From: Allorhizobium ampelinum S4
Lineage (GTDB): Bacteria; Pseudomonadota; Alphaproteobacteria; Rhizobiales; Rhizobiaceae
Reading direction: 5' to 3'
DNA: 64,000 nt
NCBI RefSeq assembly: GCF_000016285.1
Contig: NC_011989.1
Span: 65,001-129,000, forward strand
Shown: positions 27,657-38,411 of the stretch, one piece after another
Position numbering within the stretch: the stretch's first letter is position 1
How the letters are laid out: each line of letters begins with the position of its first letter
Position numbers and translations under genes: made by a program
The notes under the pieces: generated by a model
Databases searched by the model: none
What the model saw: the letters and a program-made list of their open reading frames with translations, nothing else
Told to the model about the DNA's origin: nothing

Positions 27657-28760
27657 ATGCTGGAATTGCGAAACCTGTCCAAGGTGGTGGCGGGGGATGT
27701 TCACATTCATCCCGTCAACCTGACCCTGCAACGCGGGTCGCTGAACGTTCTGCTTGGGCCGACCCTGTCGGGCAAGACATCGTTGATGCGGCTGATGGCC
27801 GGGCTGGACAAACCGACGTCAGGTTCCCTGCTGTTTGATGGCAAGGACGTCACCGGGTTGCGGGTGCAGGACCGGTCGGTTGCCATGGTCTACCAGCAAT
27901 TCATCAATTATCCGGCCCTCAGCGTCTATGAAAACATCGCCTCGCCGCTCAGGGTGCGCAAGGTCGATAGGGCCACCATAGACCGCGAAGTGAAAAAAGC
28001 CGCCGAGCTTTTGAAGCTGACACCCTATCTGGAGCGCACGCCGCTCAACCTGTCCGGCGGCCAGCAGCAGCGCACGGCGCTGGCCCGCGCCATCGTCAAG
28101 CAGGCAAGCCTGGTGCTGCTGGATGAGCCGCTGGCCAATCTGGACTATAAACTGCGTGAGGAATTGCGCGAGGAACTGCCGAAGATCTTTGCCGAACTGG
28201 GCGCAATTTTCGTCTATGCGACGACGGAGCCGTCGGAAGCCCTGCTTCTGGGTGGCCATACCGCCACGCTGTCGGAAGGCCGCGTCACGCAATATGGCCC
28301 GACCATCGACGTTTATCGCCGCCCGGCGGACCTGAAAACCGCCCGTACCTTTGCTGATCCGCCGTTGAACACTGTTCAGGCCATCCGGCGGGAAGGGCAT
28401 TTCATGATCGGCGGTATTCCGGTTCTGACCGTGCCCCGGCACCTTGCGCATGTGCCGGAGGAGCCGTTGACGCTGGGCTTTCACCCGCATCACCTGTCGC
28501 TGGCAGGAGCCTCGTCGAGTGAAGGGGTCGCTCCTTTGGTAGCCCGCTCGATGATCTCGGAAATTTCCGGCTCGGAAAGCTATATTCATCTCGACTATGC
28601 CGGGGAGCGCTGGGTGATGCTGGAGCATGGCATTCACGATATCGAACCGGGCCGCGACGTGCAGGTCCATCTCGATACCCGTCACCTGATGGCCTTCGAT
28701 GCCAGTGGCCGGGCGCTTGCCGAATATCTGGCCGGACAGCTTGAAGCGCAGGGGGAATAG
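27657..28760 (+). CDS. glpS: glycerol ABC transporter ATP-binding protein
   Basis: A 367-residue ATPase. Walker A is LLGPTLSGKTS (about 32-42), the Q-loop is in MVYQQFINYP, the signature is LSGGQQQR, and Walker B is LVLLDEPLANLD. The C-terminal 120 residues form the TOBE/MalK-like regulatory part. In the Q-loop/H-loop area the switch histidine of usual importers appears as VYATTEPSEAL (Thr-Glu in place of His-Asp), a departure from the canonical THDQxEA. It is the first of two ATPases and probably forms a heterodimer with GlpT, which has the complementary weak point. Confidence 0.92.
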   Translation: MLELRNLSKVVAGDVHIHPVNLTLQRGSLNVLLGPTLSGKTSLMRLMAGLDKPTSGSLLFDGKDVTGLRVQDRSVAMVYQQFINYPALSVYENIASPLRVRKVDRATIDREVKKAAELLKLTPYLERTPLNLSGGQQQRTALARAIVKQASLVLLDEPLANLDYKLREELREELPKIFAELGAIFVYATTEPSEALLLGGHTATLSEGRVTQYGPTIDVYRRPADLKTARTFADPPLNTVQAIRREGHFMIGGIPVLTVPRHLAHVPEEPLTLGFHPHHLSLAGASSSEGVAPLVARSMISEISGSESYIHLDYAGERWVMLEHGIHDIEPGRDVQVHLDTRHLMAFDASGRALAEYLAGQLEAQGE

Positions 28761-28763
28761 ACC

Positions 28764-29858
28764 ATGGCCCGAATTTCCCTCGATCATATCCGCCACGCCT
28801 ATGGCCCGAAGGGGCTGGCCAATCCGCTCTATGCGCTGAAGGAAGTGCATCACGAGTTTGACGATGGCGGTGCCTATGCGCTGCTCGGTCCCTCCGGCTG
28901 TGGCAAGACCACCTTGCTCAACATCATGTCCGGCCTGTTGCAGCCTTCGGATGGGCGCATCCTGTTTGGCGATAAGGATGTGACGCACTTGTCCACCGAG
29001 GCGCGCAACATTGCCCAGGTGTTCCAGTTTCCCGTCGTCTACGACACCATGACGGTTTACGACAATCTGGCCTTTCCGCTCAGAAATCGGCGTGTGCCGG
29101 AGGTGGAAGTCGATGCCAGGGTGCGCACCATCCTGAAGATGATCGACCTCGAAGCCTGGGCCAAGCGCAAGGCGCAGGGTCTGACCGCCGACCAGAAGCA
29201 GAAGATTTCACTTGGTCGCGGATTGGTGCGCTCCGATGTCAATGCCATCCTGTTCGACGAGCCGCTGACGGTGATCGATCCGCATATGAAATGGATGCTG
29301 CGCGCCCAACTCAAGCAATTGCACCGGGAATTCGCCTATACCATGGTCTATGTCACCCATGACCAGACCGAGGCCCTGACCTTCGCCGACAAGGTGGTGG
29401 TGATGTATGACGGGCAAATCGTCCAGATCGGTACGCCAGCCGAGTTGTTCGACCGGCCTAAACATACATTCGTCGGTTATTTCATCGGCTCGCCGGGCAT
29501 GAACGTGCTGGCCGCCGGTATCGATGGCGATACCGCGATGATCGGCGGTGAGCGGGTCGCTCTTCCGGGCCGTCCGGTCATTCCCGGGGAAGCCCTTACC
29601 GAGCTTGGCATTCGCCCGGAATTCATTCGCCTTGGCCGCGAGGGCATGCCGGTGCAGATTTCCAAAGTCGAGGATATCGGACGCCAGAAAATCGTGCGCG
29701 CCCGTTTTGCCGACCAGCCGATTTCTATCGTGCTGCGGGAGGATGCCGATATTCCCGCTGAGCCAAAGGTTAGCTTCGATCCGACCGCCATCAACATCTA
29801 CGCAAATTCCTGGCGGGTCGATTTCGCCGGTGCCGGATTGGGAGGTGTAAGGCCATGA
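28764..29858 (+). CDS. glpT: glycerol ABC transporter ATP-binding protein
   Basis: A 364-residue ATPase. Walker A is LLGPSGCGKTTLL, Walker B is AILFDEPLTVIDP, and the switch region YVTHDQTEALTFAD is canonical. The ABC signature, normally LSGGQ, is replaced by LTADQKQKISLGRG, so the composite site using this signature is probably weak or inactive. GlpS has a good signature but lacks the switch histidine. Together they look like an asymmetric pair with one working site. The stop overlaps the permease start (ATGA at 29855-29858). Confidence 0.92.
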   Translation: MARISLDHIRHAYGPKGLANPLYALKEVHHEFDDGGAYALLGPSGCGKTTLLNIMSGLLQPSDGRILFGDKDVTHLSTEARNIAQVFQFPVVYDTMTVYDNLAFPLRNRRVPEVEVDARVRTILKMIDLEAWAKRKAQGLTADQKQKISLGRGLVRSDVNAILFDEPLTVIDPHMKWMLRAQLKQLHREFAYTMVYVTHDQTEALTFADKVVVMYDGQIVQIGTPAELFDRPKHTFVGYFIGSPGMNVLAAGIDGDTAMIGGERVALPGRPVIPGEALTELGIRPEFIRLGREGMPVQISKVEDIGRQKIVRARFADQPISIVLREDADIPAEPKVSFDPTAINIYANSWRVDFAGAGLGGVRP

Positions 29859-30742
29859 ACAAGACCTGGAACAACAAGGCCTGGTTTCTGGTGCTGCCCG
29901 TGCTGCTGCTGGTGGCTTTTTCCGCTGTCATTCCGCTGATGACCGTGGTGAACTATTCGGTGCAGGACACGTTCGGCAATAACGACTTCTTCTGGGCCGG
30001 TTCCGATTGGTTTACCCAGACGCTGCAATCGGAACGGTTCTGGGATGCGCTGTGGCGTAACCTGATCTTCTCGATGATCATTCTCGCCATCGAAGTGCCG
30101 CTTGGCATCCTGATCGCGCTGAACATGCCGAAGACCGGGCTCGGTGTGCCGGTCTGCCTGGTGCTGATGGCCCTGCCGTTGTTGATCCCGTGGAATGTGG
30201 TCGGCACCATCTGGCAGGTGTTCGGACGCAGCGATATTGGCCTGCTCGGCTATACCCTCAACGCCGTTGGTCTCGATTATAATTATGTGGCGAATCCATT
30301 CGATGCCTGGGCGACCATCGTCGTCATGGATGTCTGGCATTGGACCAGCCTTGTTGTGCTGCTGTGCTATGCCGGTCTGGTGTCGATCCCGGATGCCTAT
30401 TACCAGGCGGCCCGGATTGATGGCGCCTCGCGCTGGTCGGTGTTTCGCTATATCCAGCTGCCAAAGATGAAACAGGTGCTGCTGATCGCCGTGCTGCTGC
30501 GCTTCATGGACAGTTTCATGATCTATACCGAGCCTTTCGTCGTCACCGGCGGCGGTCCGGGCAATTCCACCACCTTCCTGTCGATCGATCTGGTGAAAAT
30601 GGCGCTCGGCCAGTTCGATCTCGGACCTGCGGCAGCGATGTCGATCATCTACTTCCTGATCATTCTGCTGCTGTCCTGGGTCTTCTACACTGTCATGACC
30701 CATAGTGACGCCCAGAGTGCGTCAGCACCGAAGGGAGACTAA
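29855..30742 (+). CDS. glpP: glycerol ABC transporter permease
   Basis: A 295-residue MalF-type inner-membrane permease with six predicted helices. The cytoplasmic EAA loop that docks on the ATPase is visible as AYYQAARIDGASRWSVFRYI near residue 180. The N-terminal half begins NKAWFLVLPVLLLVAFSAVIP, typical for the first helix. It is coupled to glpT by overlap and three bases from glpQ. Confidence 0.92.
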   Translation: MNKTWNNKAWFLVLPVLLLVAFSAVIPLMTVVNYSVQDTFGNNDFFWAGSDWFTQTLQSERFWDALWRNLIFSMIILAIEVPLGILIALNMPKTGLGVPVCLVLMALPLLIPWNVVGTIWQVFGRSDIGLLGYTLNAVGLDYNYVANPFDAWATIVVMDVWHWTSLVVLLCYAGLVSIPDAYYQAARIDGASRWSVFRYIQLPKMKQVLLIAVLLRFMDSFMIYTEPFVVTGGGPGNSTTFLSIDLVKMALGQFDLGPAAAMSIIYFLIILLLSWVFYTVMTHSDAQSASAPKGD

Positions 30743-30745
30743 GCC

Positions 30746-31558
30746 ATGAACAACAGCCGGTCCCTTCGCTCCGTCCTGATCGTCAGTCTCTACATTTTGT
30801 TTCTGTTGCTGCCGATCTACTGGCTCGTCAACATGAGCTTCAAGAGCAATCAGGAAATCCTCAGTTCCCTGACGCTCTATCCGCATGAGCCGACGCTGAA
30901 GAATTACATCACGATTTTCACCGACCGGTCCTGGTATTCGGGTTATATCAACTCGATCATCTATGTGGTGCAGAATATGGTAATTTCGGTCGCCTGCGCG
31001 CTTCCGGCTGCCTATGCCTTCTCGCGCTACCGGTTTCTGGGCGACAAGCACCTGTTCTTTTGGCTGCTGACCAACCGCATGGCACCACCCGCCGTGTTTG
31101 CCCTGCCGTTTTTCCAGCTCTATTCGGCCTTTGACATGATCGACACGCATATTGCGGTGGCGCTGGCCCATTGCCTGTTCAACGTGCCGCTGGCGGTGTG
31201 GATTTTGGAAGGTTTCATGTCCGGTATCCCCAAGGAAATCGATGAAACGGCTTATATCGACGGCTATTCATTTCCCCGCTTTTTCGTGAAGATCTTCATA
31301 CCGCTGATTGCTTCCGGCATCGGGGTCGCGGCCTTCTTCTGCTTCATGTTCTCATGGGTGGAGCTGCTGATCGCCCGCACGCTGACCACTGTCGATGCCA
31401 AGCCGATTGCGGCCGTGATGACCCGCACGGTGTCAGCATCCGGCGTCGATTGGGGCCTGCTGGCCGCAGCCGGTGTGCTGACGCTGATTCCCGGTGCCGT
31501 GGTGATCTATTTTGTCCGCAATTATATCGCCAAGGGCTTTGCCCTGGGCCGCGTCTGA
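30746..31558 (+). CDS. glpQ: glycerol ABC transporter permease
   Basis: A 270-residue MalG-type permease with six helices. The EAA loop reads KEIDETAYIDGYSFPRFFVKI. It pairs with GlpP to form the membrane channel. The usual N-terminal helix (LIVSLYILFLLLPIYWLV) and periplasmic loop NMSFKSNQEI are present. The DUF2160 gene starts 13 bases later after a strong GAGGAGGAGG site. Confidence 0.92.
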   Translation: MNNSRSLRSVLIVSLYILFLLLPIYWLVNMSFKSNQEILSSLTLYPHEPTLKNYITIFTDRSWYSGYINSIIYVVQNMVISVACALPAAYAFSRYRFLGDKHLFFWLLTNRMAPPAVFALPFFQLYSAFDMIDTHIAVALAHCLFNVPLAVWILEGFMSGIPKEIDETAYIDGYSFPRFFVKIFIPLIASGIGVAAFFCFMFSWVELLIARTLTTVDAKPIAAVMTRTVSASGVDWGLLAAAGVLTLIPGAVVIYFVRNYIAKGFALGRV

Positions 31559-31571
31559 GGAGGAGGACACG

Positions 31572-31853
31572 ATGAACCTGTCATGGATGGCCTGGACCAC
31601 GCCCACGGCGCTGTTCTTCATCACCATTCTCGCCCTGCTGATCGCCCTGTCGGTCTGGGAATATGTTTCGCCCGGCGGCAGTCCCCGCGTCGGCATTCTG
31701 CGGTTCGAGACGACACGCGGCGACAGGCTGTTCGTGTCCCTGCTCGGCTCCGCCTTCATTCATCTCGCATGGTTGGGGCTATCCAGTCTCAGCCTGTGGT
31801 GGGCTCTCGGCCTTTCGGTCATCTACGCCATCGGCGTGTTCCGGACGGTTTAA
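31572..31853 (+). CDS. glpU: DUF2160 membrane protein of the glycerol transporter operon
   Basis: A 93-residue protein with two to three hydrophobic helices (TPTALFFITILALLIALSVW, then FVSLLGSAFIHLAWLGL, then WWALGLSVIYAIGVF). It belongs to DUF2160, a family found almost only inside this type of glycerol operon, where it has been named GlpU in Rhizobium. It may be an accessory membrane subunit. The start is ATG 31572; a longer in-frame start would sit inside glpQ. Confidence 0.88.
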   Translation: MNLSWMAWTTPTALFFITILALLIALSVWEYVSPGGSPRVGILRFETTRGDRLFVSLLGSAFIHLAWLGLSSLSLWWALGLSVIYAIGVFRTV

Positions 31854-31898
31854 AAGCCCAGTAAATACGCATGCAATCGCAAACTCTGGGAGGACATG

Positions 31899-33620
<1,722 letters not shown>

Positions 33621-33635
33621 GAAACATCAATGATC

Positions 33636-33663
33636 GATGCCGCGCATCATGATGCGCGGCATC
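33636..33663. repeat. 28-bp perfect palindrome after glpV
   Basis: gatgccgcgcatca (33636-33649) and its exact reverse complement (33650-33663) abut with no spacer, just after the glpV stop and before the true terminator. No T-run follows, so it may protect the mRNA 3' end or bind protein. Confidence 0.5.
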
Positions 33664-33698
33664 GGAAATGTTCTTCACCGCAGCAAAATACGGTACAA

Positions 33699-33728
33699 AA
33701 AACGCCCGGCAATGTTGCCGGGCGTTTT
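33699..33728. terminator. bidirectional terminator, glp operon and cycM
   Basis: A 14-bp stem (aaaacgcccggcaa 33699-33712 with ttgccgggcgtttt 33715-33728) with A-run and T-run on the two sides, between convergent glpV and cycM. Confidence 0.9.
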
Positions 33729-33773
33729 ATCTATATCATGCTTTTCCCCTGCCGCGTTTACGACAGCGGTCGA

Positions 33774-34331
33774 TCAATTGGTCGGTAACGCCACCGGATT
33801 GTCGGACTGGTTGTGAAGATACACCAGCAGGTTGGCGCGGTCCTGTTCCTTGGGAATACCGGCAAAGCCCATCGCCGTACCCGCCACGAATTTCTTTGGC
33901 GCGGTCAGGAAGTGGTTGAGGTTTTCAAAGGTCCAGTGCTCGGAGCTGCCTTTGGAGAAATCCTTCATACCGGCGGAATAGGCAAAGCCTTCATGGCTGG
34001 CGACGGGCCGGTCGACAACGCCCCAAAGGTTGGGTCCAACCTTGTTGGCTCCGCCCTTGTCGACGCTATGACAGGCTGTGCATTTCTTGAAAATGGCCTC
34101 GCCAGCCTTGACGTCTGCCGATGCCAGCAGTTCCGCAATCGGCTTGTCGGCTGCGGCTGGTGCCGCACCTTCCGCGCCGCCAGCGGCAGGCGCTTCGGCA
34201 GCCACGATGGCATAGCCTTCCTTTTCGGGGGTCGGCGCGTGGAAAATCCCCTCCGACGCAATGGACACTGACATCAGTACGAAGATCGTACCAAGCAGTG
34301 CGCCTGCTCCCATATTCATGTAGGAATTCAT
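33774..34331 (-). CDS. cycM: membrane-anchored cytochrome c (CycM type)
   Basis: A 185-residue c-type cytochrome. An uncleaved N-terminal anchor (about residues 8-26), an Ala/Pro-rich linker ([17 protein letters not shown]) and one class I heme domain are seen. The heme site is Cys84-x2-Cys87-His88 (KCTACHS), and the sixth ligand methionine is probably in [12 protein letters not shown]. Rhizobial CycM carries electrons to the aa3-type oxidase in the periplasm. It is divergent from kdsB, the usual rhizobial arrangement. Confidence 0.92.
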   Translation of the reverse strand: MNSYMNMGAGALLGTIFVLMSVSIASEGIFHAPTPEKEGYAIVAAEAPAAGGAEGAAPAAADKPIAELLASADVKAGEAIFKKCTACHSVDKGGANKVGPNLWGVVDRPVASHEGFAYSAGMKDFSKGSSEHWTFENLNHFLTAPKKFVAGTAMGFAGIPKEQDRANLLVYLHNQSDNPVALPTN

Positions 34332-34488
34332 TGGTTATCGCTCCCCATGCAGTCCGCGCAGTAGAAATCGGACAAGCCTCCATCTATGAAAAGGCTAAGA
34401 CTTTTGCTTGACAGTTGCAACCCGATTATGCTCCGCCGCCCTGAGACGTTTTGCCACTTACCCCCATTGCTTTCAAAGGCGAATACCG

Positions 34489-35238
34489 ATGTCTGACCAT
34501 ACACGCTTCAAAACCCTGGTTCTCATCCCCGCCCGCATGGCCTCCACAAGGCTTCCCGGTAAGCCCCTGGCTGACATTGCCGGCCTGCCGATGATCGTCC
34601 AGGTGGCAAAGCGCGCAGCGGAGGCCAATGTCGGACGTATCGTCGTGGCGGTGGATCATCCTGACGTGTTCGCCACGGTGACGGCAGCCGGTTTTGAAGC
34701 CGTGATGACCGGCGAGCAGCATCAATCCGGTTCCGACCGCATCCATGAAGCGCTGCTGAAGGTCGATCCGAAAGGCGAGGCCGAAATCATCATCAATGTT
34801 CAGGGTGATCTGCCCACCATTGACCCGGAGACGATTCGTGCCGCCTTGCGCCCCCTGGAGGACCCGCAGGTCGATATCGCCACGCTGACGGTGGAGATCG
34901 AGGATGAGGCGGAAAAGACCAATCCCAACGTGGTGAAGGTTGTCGGCTCGCCGCTGTCGGACAATCGCCTGCGGGCGCTTTATTTTACCCGCGCCACCGC
35001 CCCGCATGGCAAAGGACCGCTTTATCACCACATCGGCCTCTACGCCTATCGCCGCGCTGCATTGGAACGGTTCGTCGCGCTGTCTCCCTCGGTGCTGGAA
35101 AAGCGCGAATCGCTGGAACAGTTGCGGGCGCTGGAAGCGGGCATGCGTATCGATGTCGAGATTGTCGATACTGTGCCGCTTGGCGTCGATACAGCGGCGG
35201 ATTTGGAAAAAGCCCGCGCCATTCTGGCTGCAAAATAA
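34489..35238 (+). CDS. kdsB: 3-deoxy-manno-octulosonate cytidylyltransferase
   Basis: A 249-residue enzyme that activates Kdo as CMP-Kdo for lipopolysaccharide inner-core synthesis. Seen: the nucleotide-binding [41 protein letters not shown] and the C-terminal [15 protein letters not shown]. Length is normal. ATG 34489 is chosen; the longer frame upstream lacks family sequence. Eleven bases separate its stop from pheA. Confidence 0.95.
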   Translation: MSDHTRFKTLVLIPARMASTRLPGKPLADIAGLPMIVQVAKRAAEANVGRIVVAVDHPDVFATVTAAGFEAVMTGEQHQSGSDRIHEALLKVDPKGEAEIIINVQGDLPTIDPETIRAALRPLEDPQVDIATLTVEIEDEAEKTNPNVVKVVGSPLSDNRLRALYFTRATAPHGKGPLYHHIGLYAYRRAALERFVALSPSVLEKRESLEQLRALEAGMRIDVEIVDTVPLGVDTAADLEKARAILAAK

Positions 35239-35248
35239 GGATAAGCCC

Positions 35249-36103
35249 GTGGTCACGCTCACCAACAAAATTTCCTTCCAGGGCGATTATGGCGCCAATT
35301 CCGACATGGCCTGCCGCGATATGTTCCCGGATATGGAGCCTTTGCCATGCCCGACATTCGAGGACGCTTTCACGGCGTTGGAAAACGGCGAGGCGGATCT
35401 GGCGATGATCCCGATTGAAAACACCCTGGCTGGGCGGGTCGCCGATATTCACTATCTGCTGCCGCTGTCACGCCTGAAGATTATCGGTGAATATTTCATG
35501 CCGATCCGGTTTCAGCTCATGGTGCTGCCGGGGGTGAAGGCCGAGGAGATCCGCACGGTCCACAGCCACATCCATGCGCTCGGCCAATGCCGGAAGATCA
35601 TCCGTAGCCATGGCTGGAAGGCCGTGGTGGCGGGCGATACGGCAGGGGCTGCCAAGCAGGTTGCGGAACTGGGCGACCGCTCCATGGCGGCCTTGGCACC
35701 GCGCCTGGCCGCCTCGCTCTATGGGCTGGATATTCTCGCCGAAAATGTCGAGGATTCCGAAAACAACATCACCCGCTTCGTTGTGCTGTCGCGCGATGAG
35801 ATGGCGTTGACGCGGGCGGCTGCGGATGAAAGCTTCATCACCACCTTCGTTTTCAATGTCCGCAATATTCCGGCAGCGCTGTACAAGGCCATGGGTGGTT
35901 TTGCCACCAATGGGGTCAATATGACCAAGCTGGAAAGCTACCAGATCGGCGGCAAATTCATCGCCACCCAGTTTTATGCCGATATCGAAGGGCATCCAGA
36001 GGATGCGCCGGTCAAGCGGGCGCTGGAGGAATTGCGCTTCTTCTCCGAGAAGGTCCACATTCTCGGCGTCTACAAGGCTCACGCCATGCGCGGCAAGTTT
36101 TAA
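35249..36103 (+). CDS. pheA: prephenate dehydratase
   Basis: A 284-residue monofunctional enzyme that makes phenylpyruvate from prephenate for phenylalanine synthesis; no chorismate mutase domain is present. The catalytic domain includes ISFQGDYGANSDMA, MIPIENTLAGRV and the Thr-Arg-Phe site in NNITRFVVLS. The C-terminal ACT domain with the ESYQIGG phenylalanine-binding motif gives feedback control. The start is GTG 35249 after aaggataa. Confidence 0.95.
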   Translation: MVTLTNKISFQGDYGANSDMACRDMFPDMEPLPCPTFEDAFTALENGEADLAMIPIENTLAGRVADIHYLLPLSRLKIIGEYFMPIRFQLMVLPGVKAEEIRTVHSHIHALGQCRKIIRSHGWKAVVAGDTAGAAKQVAELGDRSMAALAPRLAASLYGLDILAENVEDSENNITRFVVLSRDEMALTRAAADESFITTFVFNVRNIPAALYKAMGGFATNGVNMTKLESYQIGGKFIATQFYADIEGHPEDAPVKRALEELRFFSEKVHILGVYKAHAMRGKF

Positions 36104-36116
36104 TCATAGATTGGAA

Positions 36117-36141
36117 CAATGGCGGCGGGGTGCCGCCATTG
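36117..36141. terminator. terminator between pheA and GH3 gene
   Basis: caatggcggc (36117-36126) and gccgccattg (36132-36141) form a 10-bp stem between convergent stops. The T-run is poor, but position supports termination in both directions. Confidence 0.6.
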
Positions 36142-36151
36142 CTCTGCGCAC

Positions 36152-38122
36152 TCAATATGTCTGCGAATAGCCGATCTTGTAGAGCGGCTTTTTCGAATCA
36201 TGCGGTGTGCTGGGCGCCTGTGCCTCGACAGCCTGCATGGAAGACGGCAGTTCAAACGGCAGCTTGCCTCGCGCCTTCTGCTTGCCCTCAATGACGTTGA
36301 ACAGCGCCTCGTCACTGGCGCCGAAATTGCCGATCAACGCCTTTGTCTGATCCTTCAAATTGGTGAGAATACTCGGGCGTGACAGAAACACCGTGGCAAT
36401 GATCGGTGTCTTTCCGGCAATGGCGGTCACGGCGTCGTAATCGGGGTTGCCGGGCTTGAAGGATAGGTCGCCTTCCTCATGCCGCGCCCCGAAGAAATAG
36501 TTGGGATGCAAGCGCTCAAACGGTGCCATCAGACGGACCAGGGCAAAATCCGCATCTTCTGGTTTTGTCACCACCTGATAGCCGCGCTTCTGGGCAGTGG
36601 CGGCATCGACATTGAGAAGATAGACCTTCTTTCCAGGCTTGACGGGAAGAATTTTCCCCTTGTTTTGCAGAACAACCATGGCGCGGGCTTGGGCCTTTTC
36701 GCCCTCGGCGACAAAATCCGCATTGCCAACGATGGCTTTGGCCTTTTGCGGGTCGGCATAGGGGTTTTCAAACAGGCCCTGCTCGAATTTCTGGATCAGC
36801 AACCGCTTGGCAGACTGATCGATCCTGATTTCGCTGACTTTCTTGTCTTCCACGGCTTTCACCAGGATATCGGAATTGGCGACGCCGCCGAATTGGTCGA
36901 TGCCGGCGTTTACCGCCTTAGCAAAACGATCCTCGCGGCTGAGATCCTCCACCCCCCAGGGCATGCCAAACGTATCGGGCCGGATGATCGGCGTGTCGCC
37001 GGGCTTTTCGCCATTCAGGCATTCATCCTTGCAGTCATTGGTAATCAGCCAGTCGCTGACCACGACGCCATCGAACTTGTAGCGCTTACGCAGCAGATCG
37101 GTCAGCAATTGCTTGCTATAGCCTGCGGCCACGGGCTCCAGGGGTTTGCCGTCAAGCTTCACGCCATCGACAATCGAATAGGTCGGCATGATGCCCGCCA
37201 CCTTGGCGGCAAAGGCACCCTTGAAGGGGGTGACATGCTTTTCGAAGTCCTTGGCCTTAAAAACCACGTGGCGACCATAGGAGTTATGGCCGTCAAAGCC
37301 TTGCGGTGCTGCGCCATAGCCCACCCAGTGCTTGGCGACGGCGCTGACGCTGCCGGGTTTCAGGCCCGTGGTGCCGTTCTGGAAACCTGCGACATAGGCT
37401 TCCGCCATGCGCCTGGAAATCTGCGGATCTTCTCCGAACGTGCCGGTCGAGCGTGGCCAGCGTGGTTCCGTGGCAAGATCGATTTGCGGTGACAGGGCCT
37501 GCTGGATGCCAACGGCCAGATATTCCTGTCGAGCGATATCGCCGAACTGGCGCGTCAGTTTCGCGTCGTCGAGCGCCCCAAAACCCAGGCTTTCCGGCCA
37601 TTTGGAGAAACCACCGCTCTGGGCCGAAGCGCCCAGCACATATTGGAAATGGTTGCGCGGATCGGTACTGATCGTCAGCGGAATGCCAAGCCGGCTGGCC
37701 TCGGCAATCTCCTGGAGCTTATTGTTTTCTGCGGCCAGCTGTTCGGGCGGCAAAGATAGCCGGGTAATATAGGTGGCAACCTTGGCGTCGTTGATCAGGG
37801 GCTTGATCCGCTCCAGATCGTAACCGCTGCCGCGTCCCTGTCCGGCCTCCGATCCGGACGCCAAAGCTGGTGCCGTCCCATGCATCATCAACCCGGCCTT
37901 TTCGATGAGGGTCATCTGGCTGACGAGGTCACTTGCCCGTTCTGCCGGAGAACGTCGCCAATCCTCATAAGGGTCCAGGCGGCCGTTGCGGTTAAGATCC
38001 TTGAAGGTCTTTGCATCGACCGTGAGGATCGCGGCGGAACGGGCGGTGACGACAGGCTGGTTTTGAGCGATGGCAACAGACGCCATCAGAATGGCGCAGG
38101 ACGCCAAGCTAAACATTTTCAT
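36152..38122 (-). CDS. glycoside hydrolase family 3 protein, secreted
   Basis: A 656-residue beta-glycosidase-like enzyme with a signal peptide (MKMFSLASCAILMASVAIAQ). After it comes a calcium-loop-like stretch FKDLNRNGRLDPYEDW (EF-hand/dockerin pattern, about residues 40-56). The GH3 N-terminal barrel holds the likely nucleophile Asp in GVVVSDW and the KHWVGYG and GIMPTYS substrate-loop motifs; the C-terminal alpha/beta domain holds candidate acid/base residues. It probably cleaves beta-linked plant or fungal oligosaccharides in the periplasm. ATG 38122 follows aggaaatc. It stands alone. Confidence 0.9.
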   Translation of the reverse strand: MKMFSLASCAILMASVAIAQNQPVVTARSAAILTVDAKTFKDLNRNGRLDPYEDWRRSPAERASDLVSQMTLIEKAGLMMHGTAPALASGSEAGQGRGSGYDLERIKPLINDAKVATYITRLSLPPEQLAAENNKLQEIAEASRLGIPLTISTDPRNHFQYVLGASAQSGGFSKWPESLGFGALDDAKLTRQFGDIARQEYLAVGIQQALSPQIDLATEPRWPRSTGTFGEDPQISRRMAEAYVAGFQNGTTGLKPGSVSAVAKHWVGYGAAPQGFDGHNSYGRHVVFKAKDFEKHVTPFKGAFAAKVAGIMPTYSIVDGVKLDGKPLEPVAAGYSKQLLTDLLRKRYKFDGVVVSDWLITNDCKDECLNGEKPGDTPIIRPDTFGMPWGVEDLSREDRFAKAVNAGIDQFGGVANSDILVKAVEDKKVSEIRIDQSAKRLLIQKFEQGLFENPYADPQKAKAIVGNADFVAEGEKAQARAMVVLQNKGKILPVKPGKKVYLLNVDAATAQKRGYQVVTKPEDADFALVRLMAPFERLHPNYFFGARHEEGDLSFKPGNPDYDAVTAIAGKTPIIATVFLSRPSILTNLKDQTKALIGNFGASDEALFNVIEGKQKARGKLPFELPSSMQAVEAQAPSTPHDSKKPLYKIGYSQTY

Positions 38123-38411
38123 CGATGATTTCCTGAATTGATGAATTTTCGCCGAAAAACGGGCCAAAAAACGGATTGCTGAAAAGCCAAGCGGAGGGCC
38201 TACCGAGGCACAGCCCGCCGTTTCACCGTGGCATTGGGTTTTGAAAGCAAAGATATATCCTCCCTCGAAATAGGCTATCGCGCGTGATGTTTTGCGTCAT
38301 CGTCCGCTGACCCCTCCCATCGGACGATGACATCACATTCGCTTACCATAGCCTCACACGTTTTCCGCGTAAATGGTGTTAAAGGCCGTTCCAGACGCAG
38401 CATTCACCACC

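Noticed and set aside
36479..37492. A 337-codon plus-strand frame opposite the GH3 gene
   Set aside because: It is a shadow of the GH3 coding sequence, which has a signal peptide and active-site motifs.
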